Notes under the pieces: generated by a model | Seen by the model: the letters and a program-made list of their open reading frames with translations, nothing else | Database searches by the model: none | Told to the model about the DNA's origin: nothing | From: JAUXEH01 sp965533275 | GTDB lineage: Bacteria > Acidobacteriota > Aminicenantia > Aminicenantales > Aminicenantaceae | DNA length: 64,000 nt | Assembly (NCBI GenBank): GCA_965533275.1 | Contig: CBESWG010000007.1 | Location: forward strand, 1-64,000 | Direction: 5' to 3' | Program-made: the position numbers and the translations under genes | Part shown: in pieces, positions 50,790 to 58,651 of the stretch | Numbering within the stretch: the first letter of the stretch is position 1 | Layout: each line of letters opens with the position of its first letter

Positions 50790-52103
50790 CTATCTCACAC
50801 CCCGAGATTCCAGCCATTCTCCGTCATGAAAATAGCGAACGCCGGCCATCAGCCGCTGCCGGTACTCGTCATCCAGTTCGCTGTCGACCAGGCCCGCAGT
50901 GCGGGCCTCGTTGTGTAGCTTTCGGAAGGTGTTGCTGAAAGTCACAAAGTGGACGGAGAGATCCGGATTCAGCTCGAAGATCAGTCTGCCGTGCTCGTTA
51001 GTGAGTTCAAGGCGGCCTGTACTCTGAACCTCGATGGTCAGGATACCTTCGGTGGGATAATCTCTTCTGATATCTGTTCGGGGGAAAAGGATGTAGGAGA
51101 GCTGTGTTCCGGTTTCCAGCTCCGCACATTTGTAGTAGTCATCTGTGTGCGGGGACTGCCCTGCGATGGTGTTGGGGTTGAAGACAGCAAAGAAGCCCCT
51201 CCCGTATTCATTGCTCACACCCGAGATCAGTATTTCATCCGTACCATTGCCGTTCAGGTCGTGACAGACGATGTCCATGAGGTATCCGGCGTTCCAGTAT
51301 TCGGAAAGCATGCGGCCCTGCCCGTCCAGGATGGCCAGCTGGCAGGGCCAGTCCGGTTTCTGAACAGAAATGACCAGGACCTCAGGGCTCCCGTCCTTAT
51401 CCAGGTCAGCGAGTTCGAATCCCTTTATGCGGTAGTCGGCGGAATACACTTTCGGCCCGAACCGGAGCTCGCGGCCCCCCTTGAACCGCCAGAGCTCTTT
51501 TCCCAGATGGTCGAAACAGATCAGGTCTCCCTCGTTCGTCTCGTCCTGAGTCTGGATGCTGAACAGGACCTCTTTCCTTTTATTTCCAAGAATGTCTTTA
51601 ATGATTATCAGAGGGAATTCAACACCGTGGGCAAGTGCCTGTTTATACTGCCAGCATACTCGGTAACTGCTGTCTGAGGCGAGGTTCTCTATGCCCGTCT
51701 CATATTCCCAGAGCCTCCTGCCGTCCTGGTTCAGGACAATGAGGGTGGAGCCCTCGATCCTGAAATCAGCCGGATCCCTATCCAAAGAGAGGCGGTTGAT
51801 GATATAGAATCCTGCCAATCCAATCAGCACGCAGGTGACCGCGATGGTCACGATCTTGTATTCGGCCGGCATACTCAACAGCTGTCCCATTCCGTTTCCG
51901 TTCTTGGCCTGTTTCCTGAGCCAGCGGTCGAGCTCGTGTGTGTAGGCAAAGACCCGGGCCTTCTCGGATCCACCGAGGCGGTGGACCGGCAGTTTCTTTG
52001 TGACCTCCCATCGTCTGCACGTCCGTATGTCGCAGCCAAGGTGGGTGGAGATTTCCTTCCAGGAGTTCAGTCGATCCTTGGCATCTGAATTGTTTTTCTT
52101 CAT
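50790..52103 (-). CDS. Membrane-spanning regulator: N-terminal HTH, TM helix, C-terminal FG-GAP-like repeats
   Basis: 437 residues from ATG 52103 (GAAGG upstream). The cytoplasmic N-terminus (about 10-70) is an excisionase/MerR-like winged helix: SWKEISTHLGCDIRTCRRWE, then LPVHRLGGSEKARVFAYTHELDRWLR. One TM helix follows (about 86-106, IVTIAVTCVLIGLAGFYII). The extracytoplasmic part contains calcium-binding-like FG-GAP/VCBS blades: ADLDKDGSPEVLVIS, CHDLNGNGTDEILISG and others. This is a one-component design in which an outside ligand or surface could signal directly to DNA, with no kinase. The same HTH is often fused to TPR or cyclase domains in Acidobacteriota. The likely target is its own operon with the S12 lipoprotein. 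Confidence 0.85.
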   Translation of the reverse strand: MKKNNSDAKDRLNSWKEISTHLGCDIRTCRRWEVTKKLPVHRLGGSEKARVFAYTHELDRWLRKQAKNGNGMGQLLSMPAEYKIVTIAVTCVLIGLAGFYIINRLSLDRDPADFRIEGSTLIVLNQDGRRLWEYETGIENLASDSSYRVCWQYKQALAHGVEFPLIIIKDILGNKRKEVLFSIQTQDETNEGDLICFDHLGKELWRFKGGRELRFGPKVYSADYRIKGFELADLDKDGSPEVLVISVQKPDWPCQLAILDGQGRMLSEYWNAGYLMDIVCHDLNGNGTDEILISGVSNEYGRGFFAVFNPNTIAGQSPHTDDYYKCAELETGTQLSYILFPRTDIRRDYPTEGILTIEVQSTGRLELTNEHGRLIFELNPDLSVHFVTFSNTFRKLHNEARTAGLVDSELDDEYRQRLMAGVRYFHDGEWLESRGVR

Positions 52104-52281
52104 GAGCCTTCGTTGGGATAAATCTACAAGAACCTCTGATTCCAAGTCAAGTGTGTTCCTGCATAAATATCTCTGCCATGTTCATTCAGTAGGTTGTTCC
52201 GATGGCTTTGGCTCCTGAATATGTTATCCTGGGATCGTTGATTAATCGGGGAGCAGATGGTCTAATAGGGCCGGCGATAAA

Positions 52282-53025
52282 ATGAACAATATACTGCAAA
52301 AAGAGATGCTGGTCAGGGCTGTAGACATCGACTTCCAGGGCAAGATCCGGGCCGACATGTTTCTCAACGGCCTCATGGAAGCCGCCTCTGAACACGCGGC
52401 CCGCCTGGGTGTGTCCGTGCTGGACATGTTCAAGCTGAACCTCACCTGGGTCCTTTCCCGTTGGCATGTCAAGATCCAGCGCTACCCCGAGCTGTGGAAG
52501 AGCTTTAATGTACACACCTGGCCGTCTCTCCGGCAAGGGAGCTTCTCGCTGCGGGAGTTCGAGGTCTTCGACGAAAAAGGCCCCCTCGCTCTAGCCACGA
52601 CTTCCTGGCTTGCTTTGAATCTCGCCACAAAAAAGCCCGTGCGGATGGAGGAGTTTCTGCCGGACTTCGAACTGGAAACGAGGCGGCCCCTGCCCGATGA
52701 GTTTGCTCCACTCCCCAGGCTCGAGGAACCCGACCTGGAGCGGGAATATCCGGTGTTCCGCAGCTACCTGGATGTCAATCGTCATGTCACAAGCACAGCC
52801 TATGTGCTGTGGGCGCTGGAGACGACGCCGGAAGACATTCTTCTCAAGCTGCGGCCTGCGGAGATCGAGATTAACTACCGGGCGGAGACCTTCTACGGAG
52901 ACCGGATCGTCTCTCGTTCGCAGAGGCTGCATGAGGCTGAGCAGCTCACCTTTCTGCACACGCTGCTGCGTGCCGGGGATGAAAAAGAGTTGGCCATCCT
53001 CCGCACGGTCTGGGCGGATATTTAA
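52282..53025 (+). CDS. Acyl-ACP thioesterase (FatA/FatB family)
   Basis: 247 residues made of two hotdog domains. The first (residues 1-120) has VRAVDIDFQGKIRADMFLNGLMEAASEHAARLG and WVLSRWHVKIQRYPELW. The second carries YLDVNRHVTSTAYVLW, matching the catalytic DxNxHV(N) region where Asp, Asn and His act in thioester hydrolysis. It releases free fatty acids from acyl-ACP in the cytoplasm. Divergent from the HTH/FG-GAP gene. Confidence 0.92.
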   Translation: MNNILQKEMLVRAVDIDFQGKIRADMFLNGLMEAASEHAARLGVSVLDMFKLNLTWVLSRWHVKIQRYPELWKSFNVHTWPSLRQGSFSLREFEVFDEKGPLALATTSWLALNLATKKPVRMEEFLPDFELETRRPLPDEFAPLPRLEEPDLEREYPVFRSYLDVNRHVTSTAYVLWALETTPEDILLKLRPAEIEINYRAETFYGDRIVSRSQRLHEAEQLTFLHTLLRAGDEKELAILRTVWADI

Positions 53026-53064
53026 AAAACAAAAACAAAAAAGGAGCGGTCCCCGTTTTTGTTA
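53026..53064. terminator. Bidirectional hairpin between convergent genes
   Basis: AACAAAAAC (53028-53036) pairs perfectly with GTTTTTGTT (53055-53063) around GGAGCGGTCCCC, directly after the thioesterase stop and overlapping the stop of the HerA-like gene on the other strand. A- and T-rich arms supply a U-tract in both directions. Confidence 0.5.
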
Positions 53065-55512
53065 TAGCTGGAACAGGGGCTCCGCGATGCCGTCCTGGCT
53101 CACGCGCCAGGGGGTCCAGACCAGGGCCAGCCCTCCCACCATGATGTCGGTCTTACGGGGCCGGATCAGGATCTCCCGCAGCACGATATCCTCGGGCTCG
53201 AAATCTCCCTGTATCTTTGTCGCCTCGGCCTGGAACTGCTGCTCCAGCTCTGCCAGGCGTTCCTGAAGCACCTGGGCTTCCTGCAGTGCCCGACTAATGT
53301 CTTCCTTCTCTCTGGCGGCCCTGCCGATTCCCCGCATTGAGGTCGTGGCCCGGCCAACGGTCCCCGTGCTCAAGGTCTTGCGGCCGAACAGGGCCCCCAG
53401 CACCGTAGCCCCCACGGAGATTACGGTCTGCATCTTCTGCTGCCCGTACTGGGATTTTTCCTTTTCCACCCGCACCTGAGCCTTGCGCAGACGCTCCTGC
53501 AGGCTCGCCAGCTTGGGAGTAAATTTCGTCCTGAGTTTTTCAATGGCCAGGTCGCGTTTCTCATGCTGCAGGTGCGCCAGACGGCCCCGGAAATCCCCCT
53601 CCTTCTCATCCACCGACGAAAACTGTTTGAACTCCGCGCATTCCCATACGCGGAGCGTATTTGCCTGATACAGGGAATTCGCCAGGCTCTTCCCCCAACG
53701 GCTGTAGCTGGCGGCCTTGGTGGCGCTCGCCGGGAGTGTGGCAAACTTGGAATCGGCAGGGGCCACGCGGTCCAGGGTTTTGCGGTCCAGGGAAACGACA
53801 TCGGCCTCCTCCCACGGAACTGTCTGATCCACGCCGGAAAGAGAGGACAGGATATCCAGGGAAATCCACTGGTCGATTGCGGCCCGGGTGTTCACAAAGT
53901 GCAGGCGGCCGGTCCCAAGGAGAGCAGGCCGGTAGACCAGGGAATCGTTGCCGGACAGCGCACCCTGTCGGGGGAGATAGAACTGCGCCACCTGGGAAGG
54001 GATCGTGGGCTGCGGCTCCAGCTTCTTGCGCAGTTTCTTGCTGACCGTTTTGGTGGGGGGCTTGGTCAAGGCCGTCTGAGGAGTGGGCTCCTCTACGAAC
54101 TTCTGATCCTTCATCAGAGTTTTGATCTGTGTGCGTGTCAGAGGGCCCCGCAGGTAGGATAGGACCCAGCGGGTCTGGAAAAGCTCGGGCCGGTCATCGT
54201 GGACGTTGTGCATAAGAAAGACCCGCTTGCCCAGCCCGGACAGCGTCTTGTCGATCTCCCGGCGGTCGAAGACTGTGCCGGTCGATTGAGAGGCCCCTTC
54301 CAGCCCATCCAGGACCCTCTGCTTGTCCCTATCGGTCTGCAAACGGCCGATGAACCAGGTGCCGGCATTGGCCAGCCCCTTGTAGTCCAGGTCCACCGGG
54401 TTCTGTGTGGCCAGTACCACACCGAGGCCGTAGGCCCGGGCCTGCTTGAGGAGGGTCAGCATGGGTTTTTTAGATGGAGGCGTGGCGGTGGGCGGGAAAT
54501 ACCCGAAGATCTCATCCATGTAAAGCAGGGCCCGCAGCGATGTGGTCCCCGGCTGGGTCCGCATCCAGGCGACCAGCTCGTTGAGGAGCAGGGTCACGAA
54601 GAACATGCGCTCCGAGTCGGATAGGTGGGCGATGGACAGGATGGCGACCCGGGGCTTGCCCTGGGGCGTGTAGAGGAGGCTCCCGATATCCAGCGGCTCT
54701 CCCTCCATCCAGGTCGAAAAGCCGGGTGAAGCCAGGAGGTTGTTAAGGCTTATGGCCAGCTCGAAACGCTCTTTCGAGGGATAGAACGATTCCAGATCAA
54801 AGACCCCAACCTGAGCGAAGGGGGGCGTCTGTATCTCAGCGATCAGCGCGGCGATGTCCAGGCTGCGTCCCTCTTCCCAGGCTGTGTTCAGGATGTTTGC
54901 CAGGAGGATGTGCTCACGGCTGCGGATGGGATCGGCGTCGATCCCGAGTAAGGCCAGCAAACCCGAGACCGTGGACTGCACCCGATCGCGCAGGCCGTCC
55001 GGATCATCCGCCAGCTGGGCCGATGGTGCGGCAAAAGAGCGCAGGATCCGGAGCTGCCTGCCTGCCGTTCCCCCGGGCGTGTAGATGCTCACGTCTGCGG
55101 TTTGTTTGAAACGGGCGATCCTGGCCGGATCCTGGTCCCAGTCGGCCAATCCCTTGCGCCAAGTGTCCGCGGTCTTGCGGGCCAGTTCCGCCGCCGTCAA
55201 ACCCTTACGTACGGCCGCGTCCGGATCGATCCAGGGCTGAAAATCTCCCGGCTTGAGCTCGGGGAAGGTCAGCATGAGGTTGCCCATGTCCCCCTTGGGA
55301 TCGATGACCAGGGATGGAATGCCGTCGATCGCGGCCTCCTCGAGCAGCCCGATGCCCAGCCCTGTCTTGCCGCTCCCGGTCATGCCCACGCAGACCGCGT
55401 GTGTTGTCAGGTCTTTTGAGTCATACAGGAGCCACTCGTTCAGTGTGTGTCCCTGCTCCCTGTCGAATACCTTGCCCAGATAGAAAGCCCCAAGCTTTTC
55501 ATAGTCCGCCAT
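53062..55512 (-). CDS. HerA/VirB4-like P-loop ATPase
   Basis: 816 residues from ATG 55512 (AAGGAG 6 bases upstream). The N-terminal beta region is followed by Walker A CVGMTGSGKTGLG (about 43-50), with SLVIDPKGDMGNL after it as in HerA/FtsK-type motors; Walker B is LLYMDEIFGYFPP (about 345). LATQNPVDLDYKGLANAGTWFIGRLQTDRDK is the sensor and arginine-finger region typical of DUF87/HerA proteins. The C-terminus contains a coiled coil (about 650-700) and a glycine/serine region. No NurA, SIR2 or other partner gene is adjacent, so neither DNA repair nor defence is supported by context. Function unknown; likely a hexameric ATPase. Confidence 0.85.
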   Translation of the reverse strand: MADYEKLGAFYLGKVFDREQGHTLNEWLLYDSKDLTTHAVCVGMTGSGKTGLGIGLLEEAAIDGIPSLVIDPKGDMGNLMLTFPELKPGDFQPWIDPDAAVRKGLTAAELARKTADTWRKGLADWDQDPARIARFKQTADVSIYTPGGTAGRQLRILRSFAAPSAQLADDPDGLRDRVQSTVSGLLALLGIDADPIRSREHILLANILNTAWEEGRSLDIAALIAEIQTPPFAQVGVFDLESFYPSKERFELAISLNNLLASPGFSTWMEGEPLDIGSLLYTPQGKPRVAILSIAHLSDSERMFFVTLLLNELVAWMRTQPGTTSLRALLYMDEIFGYFPPTATPPSKKPMLTLLKQARAYGLGVVLATQNPVDLDYKGLANAGTWFIGRLQTDRDKQRVLDGLEGASQSTGTVFDRREIDKTLSGLGKRVFLMHNVHDDRPELFQTRWVLSYLRGPLTRTQIKTLMKDQKFVEEPTPQTALTKPPTKTVSKKLRKKLEPQPTIPSQVAQFYLPRQGALSGNDSLVYRPALLGTGRLHFVNTRAAIDQWISLDILSSLSGVDQTVPWEEADVVSLDRKTLDRVAPADSKFATLPASATKAASYSRWGKSLANSLYQANTLRVWECAEFKQFSSVDEKEGDFRGRLAHLQHEKRDLAIEKLRTKFTPKLASLQERLRKAQVRVEKEKSQYGQQKMQTVISVGATVLGALFGRKTLSTGTVGRATTSMRGIGRAAREKEDISRALQEAQVLQERLAELEQQFQAEATKIQGDFEPEDIVLREILIRPRKTDIMVGGLALVWTPWRVSQDGIAEPLFQL

Positions 55513-55670
55513 GTTTTTCTCCTTCCATCCCGATATCGTTTGTGTGAGTGAGGAATAATATACCACATTTTAAGGGAGGGAGCATATATAGAATGGACCG
55601 TTTCTAGCTCACGCTGAGGCCGGAAAAGACATCCCTCCCGGCCTCCATGAATAGATGTGTTTCGGCCGCG

Positions 55671-56813
55671 TCAGTAAATCGGGATCCAGAGATAGGCCAC
55701 GAGGCCTGCATGGTCTGACGGCCAGAGTCCTGACGGAGTCCGGTCGGCCAGCTCGTCACCGGTCACGTCCATGACTGTGGTGCCGATGTCCTGTTTCCCG
55801 TCGTTGTAGACGTTGCTGCGGACCCAGATGTGATCGATCCTCTCATACATGTCGACGGTCTCGTTGCGGAGGCTGTAGTTGTGCCCGTAGGTGAAGCCCT
55901 TCTTGTTGTGTGTCAGTTCTGCTCGACCCTCAAAGCGGCGCCATGCATCGACGTATCCGTTGTTCCTTATGAGATTGTACGTCTCGTGGTAGTTGGCCTG
56001 CGCATTAAAATCGCCTACCATGATGACCTGATTGCTCTGCATCGAGAGTATCATCAACAGCTCCATGGCCTGGGCCATCTGGAGCGGCAGCAGTTCCGGG
56101 ACCGTTACGACCTCCAGGTGTGTGTTGACGAAGTGGAATGTCCGGTTGCGGACTTTTGCATCAACAGCAACCCAGCCTCGGGGAACCGTGATCCCGGCAC
56201 TGGGGACGATCAGCTGAGCCTGGTAGTGGCCATTGTACTTTGCCAGGACCTCGACATCGTCGCGGACCAGGATCACATCGAAATCGGTGACACGCACATC
56301 GCTAAACTGGGAGGCTGCGTTGGGATTGTACATCGGGACTTCGAGGTCGATGTTCTTGACCTTGGCCGCCACCTCGTATTCCAGCCCCTCGGCCGCCAAT
56401 GCGGCCTTGAGGATCTTGAGATAGTTGAATAGAACCTTAGTGGCAGGATTTGTGCCGCCCACGACCGCATCGCTTTCTTTCTGGAACCGGATCGTGTAGA
56501 CCTCCTGCAGGCCGATCAGGTGCGGCTTGTGCGCCTTGATCTCTTTGGCCAGTGCCAGGGCCCGTTCCGGGAAATTGGTGGACATCATCTGGGCAAAAGC
56601 CTGAGCTGCCAGGACAGGCACTTCCGTGGGATCCTGGGCCCCTAGAATGATATCCACATCCGCCCCGATGTAGATGTTGCGGGTCATGACCTTCACACGC
56701 GCTTCCCCCGTTGTCTCCATCATCTGGCCCAGCAGGTCGCCTTGTAATCCTGTCTCCCAACCACAAAACAGAAACAGAAATGCCAACGCTGGGATGAGTA
56801 TCCTCTTTTTCAT
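55671..56813 (-). CDS. Secreted endonuclease/exonuclease/phosphatase (EEP) family protein
   Basis: 380 residues from ATG 56813 (AAGGAG 5 bases upstream). Signal peptide about 1-25. The EEP fold is complete: KVMTRNIYIGADVD, GLQEVYTIRF with the metal Glu, FHFVNTHLEVV, MVGDFNAQ with Asp and Asn, RIDHIWVRS, and WPSDHAGLVAYL with the catalytic His. Substrates of the family range from DNA to phospholipids and inositol phosphates; an exported member could release phosphate or degrade extracellular DNA or lipids. Confidence 0.88.
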   Translation of the reverse strand: MKKRILIPALAFLFLFCGWETGLQGDLLGQMMETTGEARVKVMTRNIYIGADVDIILGAQDPTEVPVLAAQAFAQMMSTNFPERALALAKEIKAHKPHLIGLQEVYTIRFQKESDAVVGGTNPATKVLFNYLKILKAALAAEGLEYEVAAKVKNIDLEVPMYNPNAASQFSDVRVTDFDVILVRDDVEVLAKYNGHYQAQLIVPSAGITVPRGWVAVDAKVRNRTFHFVNTHLEVVTVPELLPLQMAQAMELLMILSMQSNQVIMVGDFNAQANYHETYNLIRNNGYVDAWRRFEGRAELTHNKKGFTYGHNYSLRNETVDMYERIDHIWVRSNVYNDGKQDIGTTVMDVTGDELADRTPSGLWPSDHAGLVAYLWIPIY

Positions 56814-56991
56814 TCTCGACTCCTTCTGACTTGTCGCCATTGGGTGGATCTTGCGGCACAGATCGAAAAATAGAAAACCGGGAGAAAAACTTGTTTGACC
56901 GGTGTCCCGTGCCCCCTCATGGTGACTTCGCTGATATAGTCAATCTAATACTGCACTTCCACAAAATCAAGCTTGTTTCGGGATTATTCAT

Positions 56992-57047
56992 AAAGAATTT
57001 CGATACCTGGAGTGCGGAAGCCCGAACACTATTTATCGAAATTCTTT
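56992..57047. repeat. Perfect 14-bp inverted repeat with 28-base loop
   Basis: AAAGAATTTCGATA (56992-57005) and TATCGAAATTCTTT (57034-57047) are exact reverse complements. The loop contains GTGCGGAAGCCCGAACAC, which can itself form a small stem. Its right arm runs into the dispersed repeat at 57040. Confidence 0.7.
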
Positions 57048-57119
57048 CCCCTTCGGGCGAGCGGGGGTAGGTTGGGTCGGGCGCACCACATCGACTTCAT
57101 CGCGGCCCAATCGACGTAG
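57040..57119. repeat. Dispersed repeat, copy 2 (partner at 2361-2425)
   Basis: AATTCTTTCCCCTTCGGGC, a G-rich spacer with GTAGGTTGGGTCGGGC, then CACCACATCGACTTC and a tail ending GTAG. Both flanking blocks match the copy at 2361-2425 in order and orientation. Confidence 0.6.
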
Positions 57120-57187
57120 ATCGGGTCATGCGTTTTGACACATCCTTCCGCCTGTGAAAAAATATCCTTCGGGAAGAGGATGGAAGA

Positions 57188-58651
57188 ATGAAGAGACGGA
57201 CATTCCTTCGCGCTCTGGGACATACCGGAGCTGCTGCGCTGGCCGGGGGCGGCTTAAGCTGCGCATCGGCAGAAAAATCCCCGAACATCATCTACATCCT
57301 GGCCGATGACCTGGGCTATGGCGAGCTGGGCTGCTACGGCCAGCGGATCATCCGCACACCGCACCTCGACCGCATGGCCGCGGAGGGGATGCGCTTCACT
57401 CAGCACTACGCGGGGAGCCCCGTGTGCGCACCCTCCCGCTGTGTCCTGCTCACCGGGAAGCACACAGGTCATGCTTACATCAGAAACAACGGCCGCCCTC
57501 AGGGCCGGCCGCACGATCCGGAGTCCGGTGTCTTCGCCGGACAGAATCCCATCCCGGACTCCGAGGTCACAATCGCCGAGGCCTTGAAGTCCAAAGGCTA
57601 TTCAACCGCTGCCATCGGTAAGTGGGGCCTTGGATTTCCGGGCTCCTCGGGCGATCCCAATCAACAGGGCTTCGACCTGTTCTACGGATACAACTGCCAG
57701 GTGCATGCGCACGGCCACTATCCGCGTTTCCTCCTGCGCAACCGCCAGAGGGAAGCGCTCGCAGGAAACGACAGGGTTCTGTCGGGCAGCCAATACTCTC
57801 AGGACCTCTTCATCCGGGAGGCCAAGCAGTTCATCCGGCAGAACCGCAGCCGCAGCTTTTTCCTGTTTCTGCCGTTCACCATTCCGCATCTTTCCATCCA
57901 GGTCCCCGAGGAATCACTGAACGAATACCGGGGCAATATCCCCGAAGAGCCGTACAATCACCGCAGCTACCTGGAACATCCCTTTCCCCGCGCCGCGTAC
58001 GCTGCCATGATCTCCCACATGGACCGGGGGATCGGTGAGATCCTGTCCCTGCTCTCCGAGCTGGGCCTGGAAAAGGACACTCTCGTTCTGTTTTCCAGCG
58101 ACAACGGGCCTGCCTATGATCGGCTGGGAGGCACGGATTCTGACTTCTTCCAGAGCGCCGGGCCGTTCCGGGGTCTCAAGGGAAGTGTTTACGAAGGGGG
58201 GATCCGGGTCCCGCTCATCGCCCGCTGGCCCGGCCATGTCACCCGGGGTACAATATCGGAACAAGCATGCGCCTTCTGGGATGTGTTCCCCACTTTGTGT
58301 GACGTCACCGGGGCTTCGGCGCCTGAAGGGCTCGACGGCCTCAGCCTCGCCCCCACGCTCCTGGGGAAGGGCCGGCAGGAGCCACACGAATACCTCTACT
58401 GGGAGTTCCCATCCTACGGGGGGCAGCAGGCCGCGAAGTGGGGGGACTGGAAGGCGGTCCGCACAGGGCTCAAGCAGGACGACGCCGACCACAGCCTACA
58501 GCTCTACAACCTGCGGGAGGACGGGTCCGAGAGCCTGAACGTGGCCGCGGATTTTCCTCAGGAAGCGGGCAGGGCCCGCGAGATTCTGGCCTCGGCCCGC
58601 GCCGAATCCAAACTTTTCCCGTTTCCAGAGATCCACACACGCCGTTTCTGA
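57188..58651 (+). CDS. Tat-exported sulfatase (arylsulfatase A-like, type I)
   Basis: 487 residues. A twin-arginine-like signal KRRTFLRALGHTGAAALAGGGLSCAS could also be lipidated at Cys (LSC). The sulfatase core starts NIIYILADDLGYGELGCYG with the metal aspartates. The formylglycine site is Cys80 in VCAPSRCVLLTGKHTGH (CxPSR, cysteine type), matured by a formylglycine-generating enzyme or an anaerobic sulfatase maturase that is not encoded here. Later motifs are AAIGKWGLG, ISHMDRGIGEIL and LFSSDNGP. It removes sulfate esters from glycans or aryl sulfates outside the cytoplasm. Confidence 0.93.
   Translation: MKRRTFLRALGHTGAAALAGGGLSCASAEKSPNIIYILADDLGYGELGCYGQRIIRTPHLDRMAAEGMRFTQHYAGSPVCAPSRCVLLTGKHTGHAYIRNNGRPQGRPHDPESGVFAGQNPIPDSEVTIAEALKSKGYSTAAIGKWGLGFPGSSGDPNQQGFDLFYGYNCQVHAHGHYPRFLLRNRQREALAGNDRVLSGSQYSQDLFIREAKQFIRQNRSRSFFLFLPFTIPHLSIQVPEESLNEYRGNIPEEPYNHRSYLEHPFPRAAYAAMISHMDRGIGEILSLLSELGLEKDTLVLFSSDNGPAYDRLGGTDSDFFQSAGPFRGLKGSVYEGGIRVPLIARWPGHVTRGTISEQACAFWDVFPTLCDVTGASAPEGLDGLSLAPTLLGKGRQEPHEYLYWEFPSYGGQQAAKWGDWKAVRTGLKQDDADHSLQLYNLREDGSESLNVAADFPQEAGRAREILASARAESKLFPFPEIHTRRF

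Larger units (their letters stand above)
56814..57187. other. Intergenic region with palindrome and dispersed repeat
   Basis: This 374-base gap between divergent genes contains a perfect 14-bp inverted repeat (56992-57005 and 57034-57047) and the second copy of the dispersed repeat (57040-57119). A short minus-strand frame across the repeat is open, but it is not believable as a gene. No clear promoter for the sulfatase was identified. Confidence 0.6.

Noticed and set aside
53062..55512. HerA-like ATPase as part of an anti-phage system
   Set aside because: No SIR2, nuclease, NurA or other defence partner lies beside it. Neighbours are metabolic genes.
57029..57223. Minus-strand frame of 64 codons across the intergenic repeat
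   Set aside because: It coincides with the dispersed repeat and overlaps the sulfatase start. The frame is not preserved in the other repeat copy.
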